A stretch of 64,000 nt of DNA from Amycolatopsis rubida (GTDB taxonomy: Bacteria > Actinomycetota > Actinomycetes > Mycobacteriales > Pseudonocardiaceae). The notes below the pieces were generated by a model that made no database searches, was not told where the DNA came from, and saw nothing but the letters and a program-made list of their open reading frames with translations. Position 1 is the first letter of the stretch; every line of letters begins with the position of its first letter. Shown here piece after piece: positions 57,272 to 64,000 of this stretch. Location: contig NZ_FOWC01000006.1 in the NCBI RefSeq assembly GCF_900115345.1, forward strand, positions 124,001 through 188,000. Reading direction: 5' to 3'. A program made the translations under genes and the position numbers.

Positions 57272-57601
57272 TGTTGCTTCCCAATCGAGTTGGGGGAGTG
57301 CATTCGGTCGGTGCCAGCTTCCATGGTGCGCTCCCGCGATGGCCCGCGATAGGGGCCGAGGTTCATCAATTCGGAGCGATTCGCGGCGGCGATCGGCGAA
57401 GCTCGCGGTACGCGCATTCGGGACGTCACGGCGCTTATCCGTGATCGCGGCTGAATCTCTCTGTCTCACTGCGGCCGGGCCGATCAGCGCGCGAGACCCC
57501 GGTCCCCTGCGATGTGACACTCCATGCGAACACATGTTCGACTCGCGTCCCGGGGTGCCGGGAACCGCGGGCGGCCGGGGAAGCGAGCAGGTGAGCCTGA
57601 G
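57272..57601. other. Intergenic region with a LexA-type SOS box
   Basis: CGAAC-ACAT-GTTCG at 57527-57540 fits the Gram-positive LexA box CGAAC-N4-GTTCG and lies about 60 bases before GTG 57602. The dyad GGCCC-N7-GGGCC at 57341-57357 lies toward the nitroreductase gene. No other gene was recognised. Confidence 0.5.
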
Positions 57602-57922
57602 GTGAGCGAGTGGCCGTCGACCGTGCGGAAAGTGGATCCGCCGATGCCGGTGTGGGCGGGCGTGCGCAAGCTGCTCGTGCTGGGCACGGAGATCCGCGCG
57701 ACCGTGCCGGCTGCGGATCGAGACCGAGCACCCGGGGCTGCTGTTCGAATGGGCGCGCCGCTCGGCTGGGTGACCTACCAGCTCGTCACCGGCGACGAGC
57801 AATGGTCGCGGCCGGTCAGCCACTGCGTGCCCGCCCACCTGCTCCGCCGCCGGGGGCCCGCGCGGCGCCACCAGTACGGCGGCTACCGGCCCCCGGACCC
57901 GCGGAGGACCGCGCCCGGGTAG
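57602..57922 (+). pseudogene. Hypothetical, probably frameshifted SOS-associated gene
   Basis: The frame from GTG 57602 gives VSEWPSTVRKVDPPMPVWAG, then a poor stretch, then WVTYQLVTGDEQWSRPVSHC and a basic tail. In another frame the poor stretch reads RLRIETEHPGLLFEWARRSA, which looks like real protein, so a pair of frameshifts is likely around 57700-57770. No family is recognised. The SOS box upstream suggests it was once damage inducible. Confidence 0.35.
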
Positions 57923-57956
57923 TAATTTCCTTTGCGAGCGAGGGGAGCGGACGACA

Positions 57957-58808
57957 GTGGCACGTCTTCATGTCGGCTGCGCGATGTGGACGCACAAGGC
58001 GTGGCCGGGGCGGTTCCTGCCGCAGTCGCTGCCGGCCACGGAACGACTGCGGGCCTACGCGGGCTGGTGCAACGCGGTCGAAGGCAACACCACCTTCTAC
58101 GCGACCCCGGCCCGGAGCACCGTCGAGACGTGGGCGCGGCAGACCGGTCCCGACTTCCGGTTCGTGGTCAAAGTGCCCAAGACCGTGACGCACGAGCGGC
58201 GGTTCGCCGGGGTCGAGACCGAGATGCGGGCGTTCCTGGACGCGCTCGAACCGCTCGGCGAGCGGGCCGTGCTGTGGACCCAGGTGCCCGGTTCGTTCGG
58301 CCCTTCGGACGTCGGCGTGCTCGGCCGCTTCCTGCGCCGTCTCCCCGCCGGCCTGCGGCGCGCGGTGGAGGTGCGGCACCCCGAGTTCTTCGGCGACGCC
58401 AGCGCGGCGGCGCTGCTGGAAGGGACGCTCGCGACCGCGGACGCGGAGTGGGTGCCCTTCGACACCACGGTCTTTTTCCGGCGCCCGCCGACCAGCGAGG
58501 CCGAGCAGGACGCCTGGGCGAAGAAACCGCGGCTGCCGCGCCGGACGCGAGCGCTGACCGACCGGCCGGTCGTCCGCTACCTGGGCCGGGACTCGGTGGA
58601 GGAGACTGTCGAGGGATGGCGGCCGTGGGCCGGGGTGGTCGCGGGCTGGCTGCGCGAAGGCCGCTCGCCGACGGTTTTCCTGCACACTCCCGACAACGGC
58701 GAAGCACCGGCGCTCGCCCGCCGGTTCCATGACGACGTGCGCGCGCTGGTGCCCGGCCTGGACGCGCTGCCCGAACCGGAGCCGGTGGAGCCCGCGACGC
58801 TGTTCTGA
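57957..58808 (+). CDS. DUF72 (YecE-like) protein
   Basis: A 283-residue TIM-barrel protein of the DUF72 family: LHVGCAMWTHKAWPGRFLPQ, NAVEGNTTFYATPARSTVET, FRFVVKVPKTVTHERR and VFLHTPDNGEAPALARRFHD. The family is widespread but its biochemical role is not settled. GTG 57957 begins the conserved first strand and follows GGGGAG. It is separated from the LysR gene by the interrupted palindrome. Confidence 0.85.
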   Translation: MARLHVGCAMWTHKAWPGRFLPQSLPATERLRAYAGWCNAVEGNTTFYATPARSTVETWARQTGPDFRFVVKVPKTVTHERRFAGVETEMRAFLDALEPLGERAVLWTQVPGSFGPSDVGVLGRFLRRLPAGLRRAVEVRHPEFFGDASAAALLEGTLATADAEWVPFDTTVFFRRPPTSEAEQDAWAKKPRLPRRTRALTDRPVVRYLGRDSVEETVEGWRPWAGVVAGWLREGRSPTVFLHTPDNGEAPALARRFHDDVRALVPGLDALPEPEPVEPATLF

Positions 58809-58869
58809 GCGCCGATGCCAGAAACTCGAGGCGACGCCACGACTGGCCGAGGCCAGCCGGTGGCGAGAC

Positions 58870-59068
58870 GTTCGTGAGGGGAGCCCTGAGGGAATCGGAT
58901 TCCCTCAGAGGGTGTTTCGAAACCCGCGTGGTCAGTCGCTGAATCCGTGTGTTACGCGGAAGCTTGCACACAACCGCCCAGCGAACGGCGCGCCACGCCG
59001 ATATCACAGTCAACGCCCGACCACGCCACCGGGTTTCGAAACACTCCCTCAGGGTTCCCCTCACGAAC
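58870..59068. repeat. Palindromic GTGAGGG repeat, copy 4, interrupted
   Basis: Left arm 58870-58893 (GTTCGTGAGGGGAGCCCTGA...) and right arm 59045-59068 are complementary with one mismatch, but a 136-bp insert separates the two halves. The right arm covers the stop codon of the LysR gene. Confidence 0.75.
58909..59044. mobile_element. 136-bp MITE-like insertion in palindrome copy 4
   Basis: Inverted ends GTGTTTCGAAACCC (58912-58925) and GGGTTTCGAAACAC (59031-59044); inside them GCGTGGTC and GACCACGC continue the inverted symmetry. TCCCTCAG occurs directly on both sides (58901-58908 and 59045-59052), which looks like an 8-bp target duplication. No coding capacity. A full parent element was not seen in the window. 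Confidence 0.65.
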
Positions 59069-59975
59069 TGCGGCGTTCCGGCCCGGACCATGCCAGGGTC
59101 AAGACCCGTTCCACGGCCGGATCCCGTTGTCCCGCACGGGTCGCCGCGACGACGGTCAGGGCCAGGTTGCCGCCGGAGTCCTCTGGGTGCAACGTCCGGA
59201 ACACCACCCCGGGCAGCGCCCCGGCGGGCACCTGTTCGGGCACCAGGCACACGCAGGTCCCCGCCGCGACATGGCTGATCAAGCCGGGAAGACTGTCCGC
59301 GCGGGCTCCGTCGCGCGGGGCGAAACCGGCGGCGCGGCAGGCGGCGGCGACCTGTTCGGCGAGCCCGGCCAGCGCGGTCAGCGAGGGCAGCGAGAAGTTC
59401 TCGCCGGCGAGGTCGGCCAGGCGCAGGGTCGCGCGCCCGGCGAGCGGATGTCCGGCGGGCAGCGCGACGGCGAGCCGTTCGGTCGCCACTGTGCGCAGGT
59501 CGAGTCCGTCGGGGTCGGCGAGCGGGCCGCGCACGAAGGCGAGGTCGAGCCTGCCGGAACGGACCATCGACGCCAGCTCGGCCGAGGTGTTCTGGTGCAG
59601 GTGCAGGCGCAGCCCGGGAAAACGGTCCCGGGTCAGCCGGAGCACCCGCGGCAGGAACGTGTAGGAGATGCCGCTGATGAAACCGAGGTGCAGTTCGCCC
59701 TCGGTGCCGCTCGCGATCCGCTGTGCGCGGCCGACGGCGGCCTGCTGCGCTTCGAGCAGGTGCCGGGCGTCGCGGGCGAACGCGGAGCCGGCCGCGGTCA
59801 GCCGTACGGCGCGGGTGCTTCGGTCCAGCAGTCGCACGCCGAGGCCGCGTTCGAGGCGCTGGATCGCCTGGCTCAGCGGCGGCTGGCTCATCGAAAGCCG
59901 GGCGGCGGCCCGGCCGAAGTGCTCCTCCTCGGCGAGCACGACGAACTGCTCCAGCAGGCGAGTCGTCAGATCCAT
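59061..59975 (-). CDS. LysR-family regulator
   Basis: A 304-residue regulator: helix-turn-helix at residues about 1-60 (LLEQFVVLAEEEHFGRAAAR, SQPPLSQAIQRLERGLGVRL) and a two-lobed effector domain (GELHLGFISGISYTFLPRVL). It diverges from the CoA-transferase operon and most likely activates it in response to the acid or CoA ester degraded. ATG 59975 is used; ATG 59987 is an alternative. TATCC-N10-GGATA at 59975-59994 may be its box. The stop codon lies within palindrome copy 4. Confidence 0.9.
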   Translation of the reverse strand: MDLTTRLLEQFVVLAEEEHFGRAAARLSMSQPPLSQAIQRLERGLGVRLLDRSTRAVRLTAAGSAFARDARHLLEAQQAAVGRAQRIASGTEGELHLGFISGISYTFLPRVLRLTRDRFPGLRLHLHQNTSAELASMVRSGRLDLAFVRGPLADPDGLDLRTVATERLAVALPAGHPLAGRATLRLADLAGENFSLPSLTALAGLAEQVAAACRAAGFAPRDGARADSLPGLISHVAAGTCVCLVPEQVPAGALPGVVFRTLHPEDSGGNLALTVVAATRAGQRDPAVERVLTLAWSGPERRSS

Positions 59976-60077
59976 ATCCCTCAGCATATGGATAGCGGGC
60001 CAAGAAGTATTGGCGATAGATGAATGACCTCGTCTTGACTGGGCGCGGCTGCCGAGGAAAACAGGGAGGTGCGGGCG

Positions 60078-61271
60078 ATGTCGCCTGGCGAGGTGGACGA
60101 CGGGAAGCCGCGAGGCCCGCTGACCGGAGTGCGGGTCGTCGAGCTGGCCACCGTGATCATGGGCCCGTACGCGGGCGCGCAGCTGGCCGACCTCGGCGCG
60201 GACGTCGTGAAGGTCGAGGCTCCGGGCGGGGATCCGACCCGGCATTTCGAGCCGCGCCGGCATTCCGGGATGGCGGGCGCGGCGCTGAACTTCAACCGCA
60301 ACAAGCGCAGCGTGTGCCTCGACCTGAAGACCGGACCCGGACGGGACGCGCTGCTGGCGTTGCTGGGCACGGCGGACGCGTTCATCACCAACATCCGGCC
60401 GGGCGCGCTGGGCAGGCTCGGGCTGGCCTACGCCGACCTGGCGGCCGGGCACCCCGGGCTCGTCTACGTGAACGCGCAGGGTTTCCGCAGCGATTCCGCG
60501 CTCGGCGACAACGCCGCCTACGACGACATCCTCCAGGCCGCCTCCGGGCTGGTCTGGCTGAACGAGCAGGTCACCGGCGAGGCCTGCTACGTGCCGACAG
60601 TGCTGGCGGACAAGGTGTGCGGGCTGTTCATCGTCCAGTCCGTGCTGGCCGCGCTGCGCCATCGCGACCAGACCGGCGAGGGCCAGCACGTCGAGGTCCC
60701 GATGGCCGACACCATGATCGCGTTCAACCTCGTGGAGCACCTCGCCGGAGCCTCGCTGGACCCGACCGAGGAACCCGGCTACGGCTACCCGCGCGTCCTG
60801 AGCAAACAGCGCCGGGCGTGCCGCACGGCGGACGGGTGGATGTGCATCCTGCCGTACAACGACCGCAACTGGCGCGATTTCTTCGCCCACGCGGGCCGTC
60901 CCGAGCTTTTCGCCGACTCGCGCTTCGCGACCATGCCGGCCCGCGTGGCCCACGCCGACGAGCTGTACGGCCAGGTCCGCGAGCTCACCCCGCAGTTCAC
61001 TTCCGCCCAGTGGCAGGAGTTCTGCGACCGCGTCAGCATCCCCGCGCATCCCGTGTACAGCCTCCAGGAAGCGGCCGAGAGCGACTACGCCCGGCAAGGC
61101 GGTCTCGTCTGGGCTGTCGAGCATCCCACCGAGGGCGCCTGCCGCCTCGTGGCCCCGCCGGTCCGCTATTCCCGCACGCCGCCGGGGATCTACCGGCAGT
61201 TCCCGCCGGTCGGCGCGGATACCGCCGAGGTGCTGGCGGAAGCGGGTTTCGACCCGGCCCGGCTCGGCTGA
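60078..61271 (+). CDS. CaiB/BaiF-family CoA transferase
   Basis: A 397-residue class III CoA transferase. GVRVVELATVIMGPYAGAQL, LADLGADVVKVEAPGGDPTR, NFNRNKRSVCLDLKTGPGRD and a catalytic Asp in NAAYDDILQAASGL are family hallmarks. It moves CoA to a carboxylic acid so that it can enter beta-oxidation-like breakdown. ATG 60078 suits GGGAGG at 60064. First gene of the operon with an MFS importer and two enoyl-CoA hydratases. Confidence 0.9.
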   Translation: MSPGEVDDGKPRGPLTGVRVVELATVIMGPYAGAQLADLGADVVKVEAPGGDPTRHFEPRRHSGMAGAALNFNRNKRSVCLDLKTGPGRDALLALLGTADAFITNIRPGALGRLGLAYADLAAGHPGLVYVNAQGFRSDSALGDNAAYDDILQAASGLVWLNEQVTGEACYVPTVLADKVCGLFIVQSVLAALRHRDQTGEGQHVEVPMADTMIAFNLVEHLAGASLDPTEEPGYGYPRVLSKQRRACRTADGWMCILPYNDRNWRDFFAHAGRPELFADSRFATMPARVAHADELYGQVRELTPQFTSAQWQEFCDRVSIPAHPVYSLQEAAESDYARQGGLVWAVEHPTEGACRLVAPPVRYSRTPPGIYRQFPPVGADTAEVLAEAGFDPARLG

Positions 61272-61315
61272 ACCGAGTTCGTCCCACGACAACGCCGTCG
61301 TCCCGAGGAGAACCT

Positions 61316-62590
61316 ATGCCCGCATCCGAACCCCTCGTCCCGCGCTCAGGAAGGGCGTGGACCGTCACCGCTCTCGTGCTGCTGTTCCTGCTGATCAACT
61401 ACGCGGACAAGACAGTCGTCGGCCTCGCCGCCGAGCCGATCATGAACGACCTCGGCCTCGGCGAGCAGCAGTACGCCTTCGTCCAGTCCGGTTTCTATTT
61501 CCTGTTCAGCGTTTCCGGCGTCGTCGTCGGGTTCGCCGCCGCGAAACGCCGCACGAGCAGGGTCATGGTCGTGCTCGCCCTGATCTGGGGACTGACCGCG
61601 CTGCCCATGGCGGCCGGGCTCGGCTTCGGCGCCTTGGTCGCGTCGCGGATCGCGCTCGGCGCGGCGGAAGGGCCTGCGGTGCCCGCGGCGACGCACACCG
61701 TCTACGGCTGGTTTCCCACGCGCGACCGCGCGCTGCCCAACGCGTTGGTCCACATTGGACCGACGCTCGGCGTCGTGGCGAGCGCGCCGCTGCTCAGCTG
61801 GATCATCGCGGACTTCGGCTACCGGACCGCGTTCGGCGTGCTGTTCGCGCTTTCCGTGCTGTGGGCCGCGGCGTGGCTGTTGTTCGCGAACGACGGCCCT
61901 TACGCCACATCCGCCACACCAGCTGGCGTGAGTCGCGAACCGGTGCCGTACCGGGTGTTCTTCCGGTCGGGAACCGTGCTCGGCGCGATCCTCACCGGTT
62001 TCGTCGCCTTCTGGGCGACCACCACCGCGTTGGGCTTCCTGCCCCGTTACCTGTCCGCCGGGCTGGGGATCGGGCATCAGCAGGCAGGCACTCTCTCCGC
62101 GTTGCCGTCCTTGTTCGCGACCGTCGTGATCCTGGTGATGGGTGCGGTTTCCACGCGGTTCCGGCGCGGGGGAGCGGGCAGCCGCCGCGCGTACTGCCTG
62201 CCCGGGATGGCGCTGCTCGCGATTTCCGGTGCCGCGATGATTCTCTTCCCGCACACGGAAAAGGTCACCGCGATCGTGCTGATCACGATCGCGTTCGGGC
62301 TGCCGAGCGCGTTCTATCCGATGGTGTGGCTGCTCATCGGAGAGCTGGTTCCGCCGGAACGCCGCCTCGCCGTGACCGCCGCGACGACCGCTGTCGCCAC
62401 TTCCGCCGGAGTGTTCGCGCCATTGGCGATGGGCGGCTTCCTCACCGCGGAAAACGGTTATGCGGCGGGGTTCGGGGTATGCGGCGCGTTGTTGCTGGCG
62501 GGCGCCGTCGCGGGTGCAGTGCTGATCAATCCGGAACGAGACCAGCGGCGGCTGCCCGCGCGCTCGCTGGAAAGCGTCAGTGCCGCATGA
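61316..62590 (+). CDS. MFS transporter, organic-acid type
   Basis: A 424-residue transporter with twelve helices. NYADKTVVGLAAEPIMNDLG in helix 1 and GAAEGPAVPAATHTVYGWFP are typical of anion:cation symporters that import aromatic or other organic acids; RRTSRVMVVLALIWGLT is the loop 2-3 motif. It probably imports the acid activated by the CoA transferase. The ATG follows GAGGAG, and its stop overlaps the next start by 4 bases. Confidence 0.85.
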   Translation: MPASEPLVPRSGRAWTVTALVLLFLLINYADKTVVGLAAEPIMNDLGLGEQQYAFVQSGFYFLFSVSGVVVGFAAAKRRTSRVMVVLALIWGLTALPMAAGLGFGALVASRIALGAAEGPAVPAATHTVYGWFPTRDRALPNALVHIGPTLGVVASAPLLSWIIADFGYRTAFGVLFALSVLWAAAWLLFANDGPYATSATPAGVSREPVPYRVFFRSGTVLGAILTGFVAFWATTTALGFLPRYLSAGLGIGHQQAGTLSALPSLFATVVILVMGAVSTRFRRGGAGSRRAYCLPGMALLAISGAAMILFPHTEKVTAIVLITIAFGLPSAFYPMVWLLIGELVPPERRLAVTAATTAVATSAGVFAPLAMGGFLTAENGYAAGFGVCGALLLAGAVAGAVLINPERDQRRLPARSLESVSAA

Positions 62591-63357
62591 GGCGTGCCGA
62601 CGAAGACGGAATCGCCGCCCTTGTCCTCGACTCGCCGCACAACCGCAACGCTCTGTCGGTCCGGCTGGCCGGCGAACTCACTGCGCAGCTGAGCCGCGCC
62701 GCCGAGGATCCGGCCGTCCGCGCGGTGCTGCTCACGCACACCGGCGAGACGTTCTGCTCGGGCATCGACCTGGCTGAAGCCCGGACGGGCACGGGGCTCA
62801 CCGCCGAGCAGCTGACGAACCTGCTGCGCATGGTGGTCGAGATGCCGAAACCCGTGGTCGCTCGCGTGACCGGGCACGCCAGGGCGGGCGGGCTCGGGCT
62901 GCTCGGCGCGTGCGACATCGTCGCGGCGAGCCCGGCCGCGAGCTTCGCGTTCACCGAGGTGCGCATCGGGCTCGCCCCGGCCATCCTGTCGACCACGGTG
63001 CTCCCGCGCGTGGATTCGCGGGCCGCCTCTCGCTACTACCTGACCGGAGAACGCTTCGACGCCGCCGAAGCGGCCCGTATCGGCCTCGTCACGCTCGCCG
63101 CGGACGACGTCGACGAGGCGCTCGAACCAGTGCTCGCCGGACTGCGCTCCGCCGCGCCCGGGGCACTCGCCGCCGCCAAGCACCTGACCACGACAGCCGC
63201 GCGACAGTTCTTCGGCACCCACGCGAGCGAGCTGACCGCGCTCGCCGAGCGGCTCGGCGACGGCGCCGAGGCACGGGAAGGGATCGCGTCCTTTCTCGAA
63301 CGCCGAAGCCCGGTCTGGACGGCAACCCGTTTCACCATCAGGAAGGAGTCGCGATGA
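62587..63357 (+). CDS. Enoyl-CoA hydratase/isomerase family protein
   Basis: A 256-residue crotonase-fold enzyme: LDSPHNRNALSVRLAGELTA, GETFCSGIDLAEARTG (oxyanion-hole region) and GHARAGGLGLLGACDIVAAS. The usual second catalytic Glu is not obvious: the region reads FTEVRIGLAPAILS. It acts on the CoA thioester made by the transferase. ATG 62587 overlaps the transporter stop, and its end overlaps the next start, both by 4 bases. Confidence 0.85.
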   Translation: MRRADEDGIAALVLDSPHNRNALSVRLAGELTAQLSRAAEDPAVRAVLLTHTGETFCSGIDLAEARTGTGLTAEQLTNLLRMVVEMPKPVVARVTGHARAGGLGLLGACDIVAASPAASFAFTEVRIGLAPAILSTTVLPRVDSRAASRYYLTGERFDAAEAARIGLVTLAADDVDEALEPVLAGLRSAAPGALAAAKHLTTTAARQFFGTHASELTALAERLGDGAEAREGIASFLERRSPVWTATRFTIRKESR

Positions 63358-64000
63358 CTTCCACCCCCGGTCTCGACATCCGCGTCGAAGACCAGATCGG
63401 CTGGATCGTCCTGGACCGGCCGCGGCGGAAGAACGCCTTCACCGGCGAAATGCTGCGTGCCTGGGCCGAGGCGTACCGAAGTTTCCAAGCGGACGACCAG
63501 GTCCGCGCCGTGGTCGTCACCGGCACTGGCGACGCTTTCTGCGCGGGAGCCGATCTCGGCGATCTCGGCCGGTCCCGCACCCCGCTGGGCAGCAGGCGGC
63601 TGATGACCGAGCACGTGCACCCGGTCGCGATGGCCGCGGAAGACCTCGCCAAACCGCTGATCGCCGCTGTCAACGGAGCGGCGGTCGGCGCGGGCATGGA
63701 CATGGCCCTGATGTGCGATTACCGGATCGCCTCCGAGCGGGCCCGGTTTTCGGAGGGGTACGTGCGGGTCGGTCTCGTCCCCGGCGACGGCGGCTGCCAT
63801 TACCTGCCGCGGATCATCGGCCGGTCGCGAGCGCTGCGGCTGCTGTGGACCGGCGAGTTCGTCGACGCGGACCAGGCGCTGGCCTGGGGGCTGGCGGACG
63901 AGACCTGCCCGCACGACCGGCTGGCCGCGCGGGCCCGGGACTTCGCCGGGACACTGGCGGCGCGGCCGCCGGTCGCGGTCGAGCTGATCAAACGCGCGGT
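63354..64000 (+). CDS. Enoyl-CoA hydratase family protein (3' end outside window)
   Basis: The first 215 residues of a second crotonase-fold enzyme: IVLDRPRRKNAFTGEMLRAW, GTGDAFCAGADLGDLG, NGAAVGAGMDMALMCDYRIA and VGLVPGDGGCHYLPRIIGRS. It is closer to canonical enoyl-CoA hydratases than the preceding gene. The frame is open to the window edge. It belongs to the same operon. Confidence 0.85.
   Translation, partial: MTSTPGLDIRVEDQIGWIVLDRPRRKNAFTGEMLRAWAEAYRSFQADDQVRAVVVTGTGDAFCAGADLGDLGRSRTPLGSRRLMTEHVHPVAMAAEDLAKPLIAAVNGAAVGAGMDMALMCDYRIASERARFSEGYVRVGLVPGDGGCHYLPRIIGRSRALRLLWTGEFVDADQALAWGLADETCPHDRLAARARDFAGTLAARPPVAVELIKRA

Noticed and set aside
35038..59068. Palindrome copies as CRISPR repeats or attachment sites
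   Set aside because: They are dispersed over 24 kb, are strongly self-complementary and have no spacers, cas genes or integrase nearby.
1..64000. tRNA, rRNA, CRISPR or prophage
   Set aside because: No cloverleaf-like gene, repeat-spacer array, integrase or phage structural gene was seen on reading both strands; a dedicated scan could not be run.

Overview
The window is high-GC actinobacterial chromosome. Frequent GTG (and one TTG) starts, 4-base start/stop overlaps, leaderless promoters (TAnnnT about 7 bases before the start codon), F420-type and LLM-type oxidoreductases, an ANTAR protein and a Hen1/Pnkp pair suggest a Pseudonocardiales-type organism such as Amycolatopsis; the genus is an inference. 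No rRNA, tRNA, CRISPR array, complete insertion sequence or phage module was seen. The region looks like accessory chromosome made of short catabolic and stress operons separated by many decayed genes.

Layout. 1-3.6 kb: two glycoside hydrolases (GH84, GH35). 4.1-14.5 kb: a general-stress island with STAS antagonists, an RsbW-like anti-sigma factor, a STAS-GAF-ANTAR regulator, a tandem universal stress protein, an Rv2629-like baeRF protein, NDH-2, a PfpI-like protein and small membrane or proline-rich proteins. Several of these have promoters of the SigB/SigF type (GnTT-N15/16-GGGTAn). 14.5-18.5 kb: the Hen1/Pnkp RNA-repair pair. 18.6-22.6 kb: IclR regulator, formimidoylglutamase-like hydrolase and an amino-acid ABC importer whose binding protein and permease are fused. 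23.2-29.6 kb: PEBP-like secreted protein, FUSC exporter, FdhF/YdeP-like molybdoenzyme, PucR regulator, CBS protein. 29.6-35 kb: secreted alpha-L-fucosidase and a tachylectin/dimethylformamidase-like fusion. 36.4-41.6 kb: a divergent catabolic cluster (NCS1 permease, RidA, creatininase, FMN reductase, a RibB homologue lacking key active-site residues, LLM monooxygenase) that resembles the logic of the Rut pyrimidine pathway. 42.9-47 kb: a GntR-controlled operon of PfkB kinase, ADP-ribosylglycohydrolase-fold enzyme and GPH symporter. 48-51 kb: CsbD-like protein and a seven-gene Asp23/AmaP alkaline-shock operon. 51-59 kb: F420/flavin proteins under a TetR, a SufR-like regulator, DoxX, RibD-C reductase, Acg-like nitroreductase, DUF72. 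59-64 kb: LysR, CoA transferase, MFS transporter and two enoyl-CoA hydratases (the last cut by the window end).

Two themes run across the window. First, at least eight intergenic gaps hold recognisable but frame-shifted or internally deleted genes (amino-acid dehydrogenase, SRPBCC, P450, alcohol dehydrogenase, MetE-like, alpha/beta hydrolase, MarR, LacI). Second, four copies of a 50-60 bp GTGAGGG-type palindrome sit at gene ends; two of them supply stop codons, and one is split by a 136-bp MITE-like insert. The best candidates for undescribed biology are the catabolic cluster with the degenerate RibB, the putative ribosyl-compound operon and the dispersed SigB/SigF-type stress regulon. All functional links are inferred from sequence reading only.
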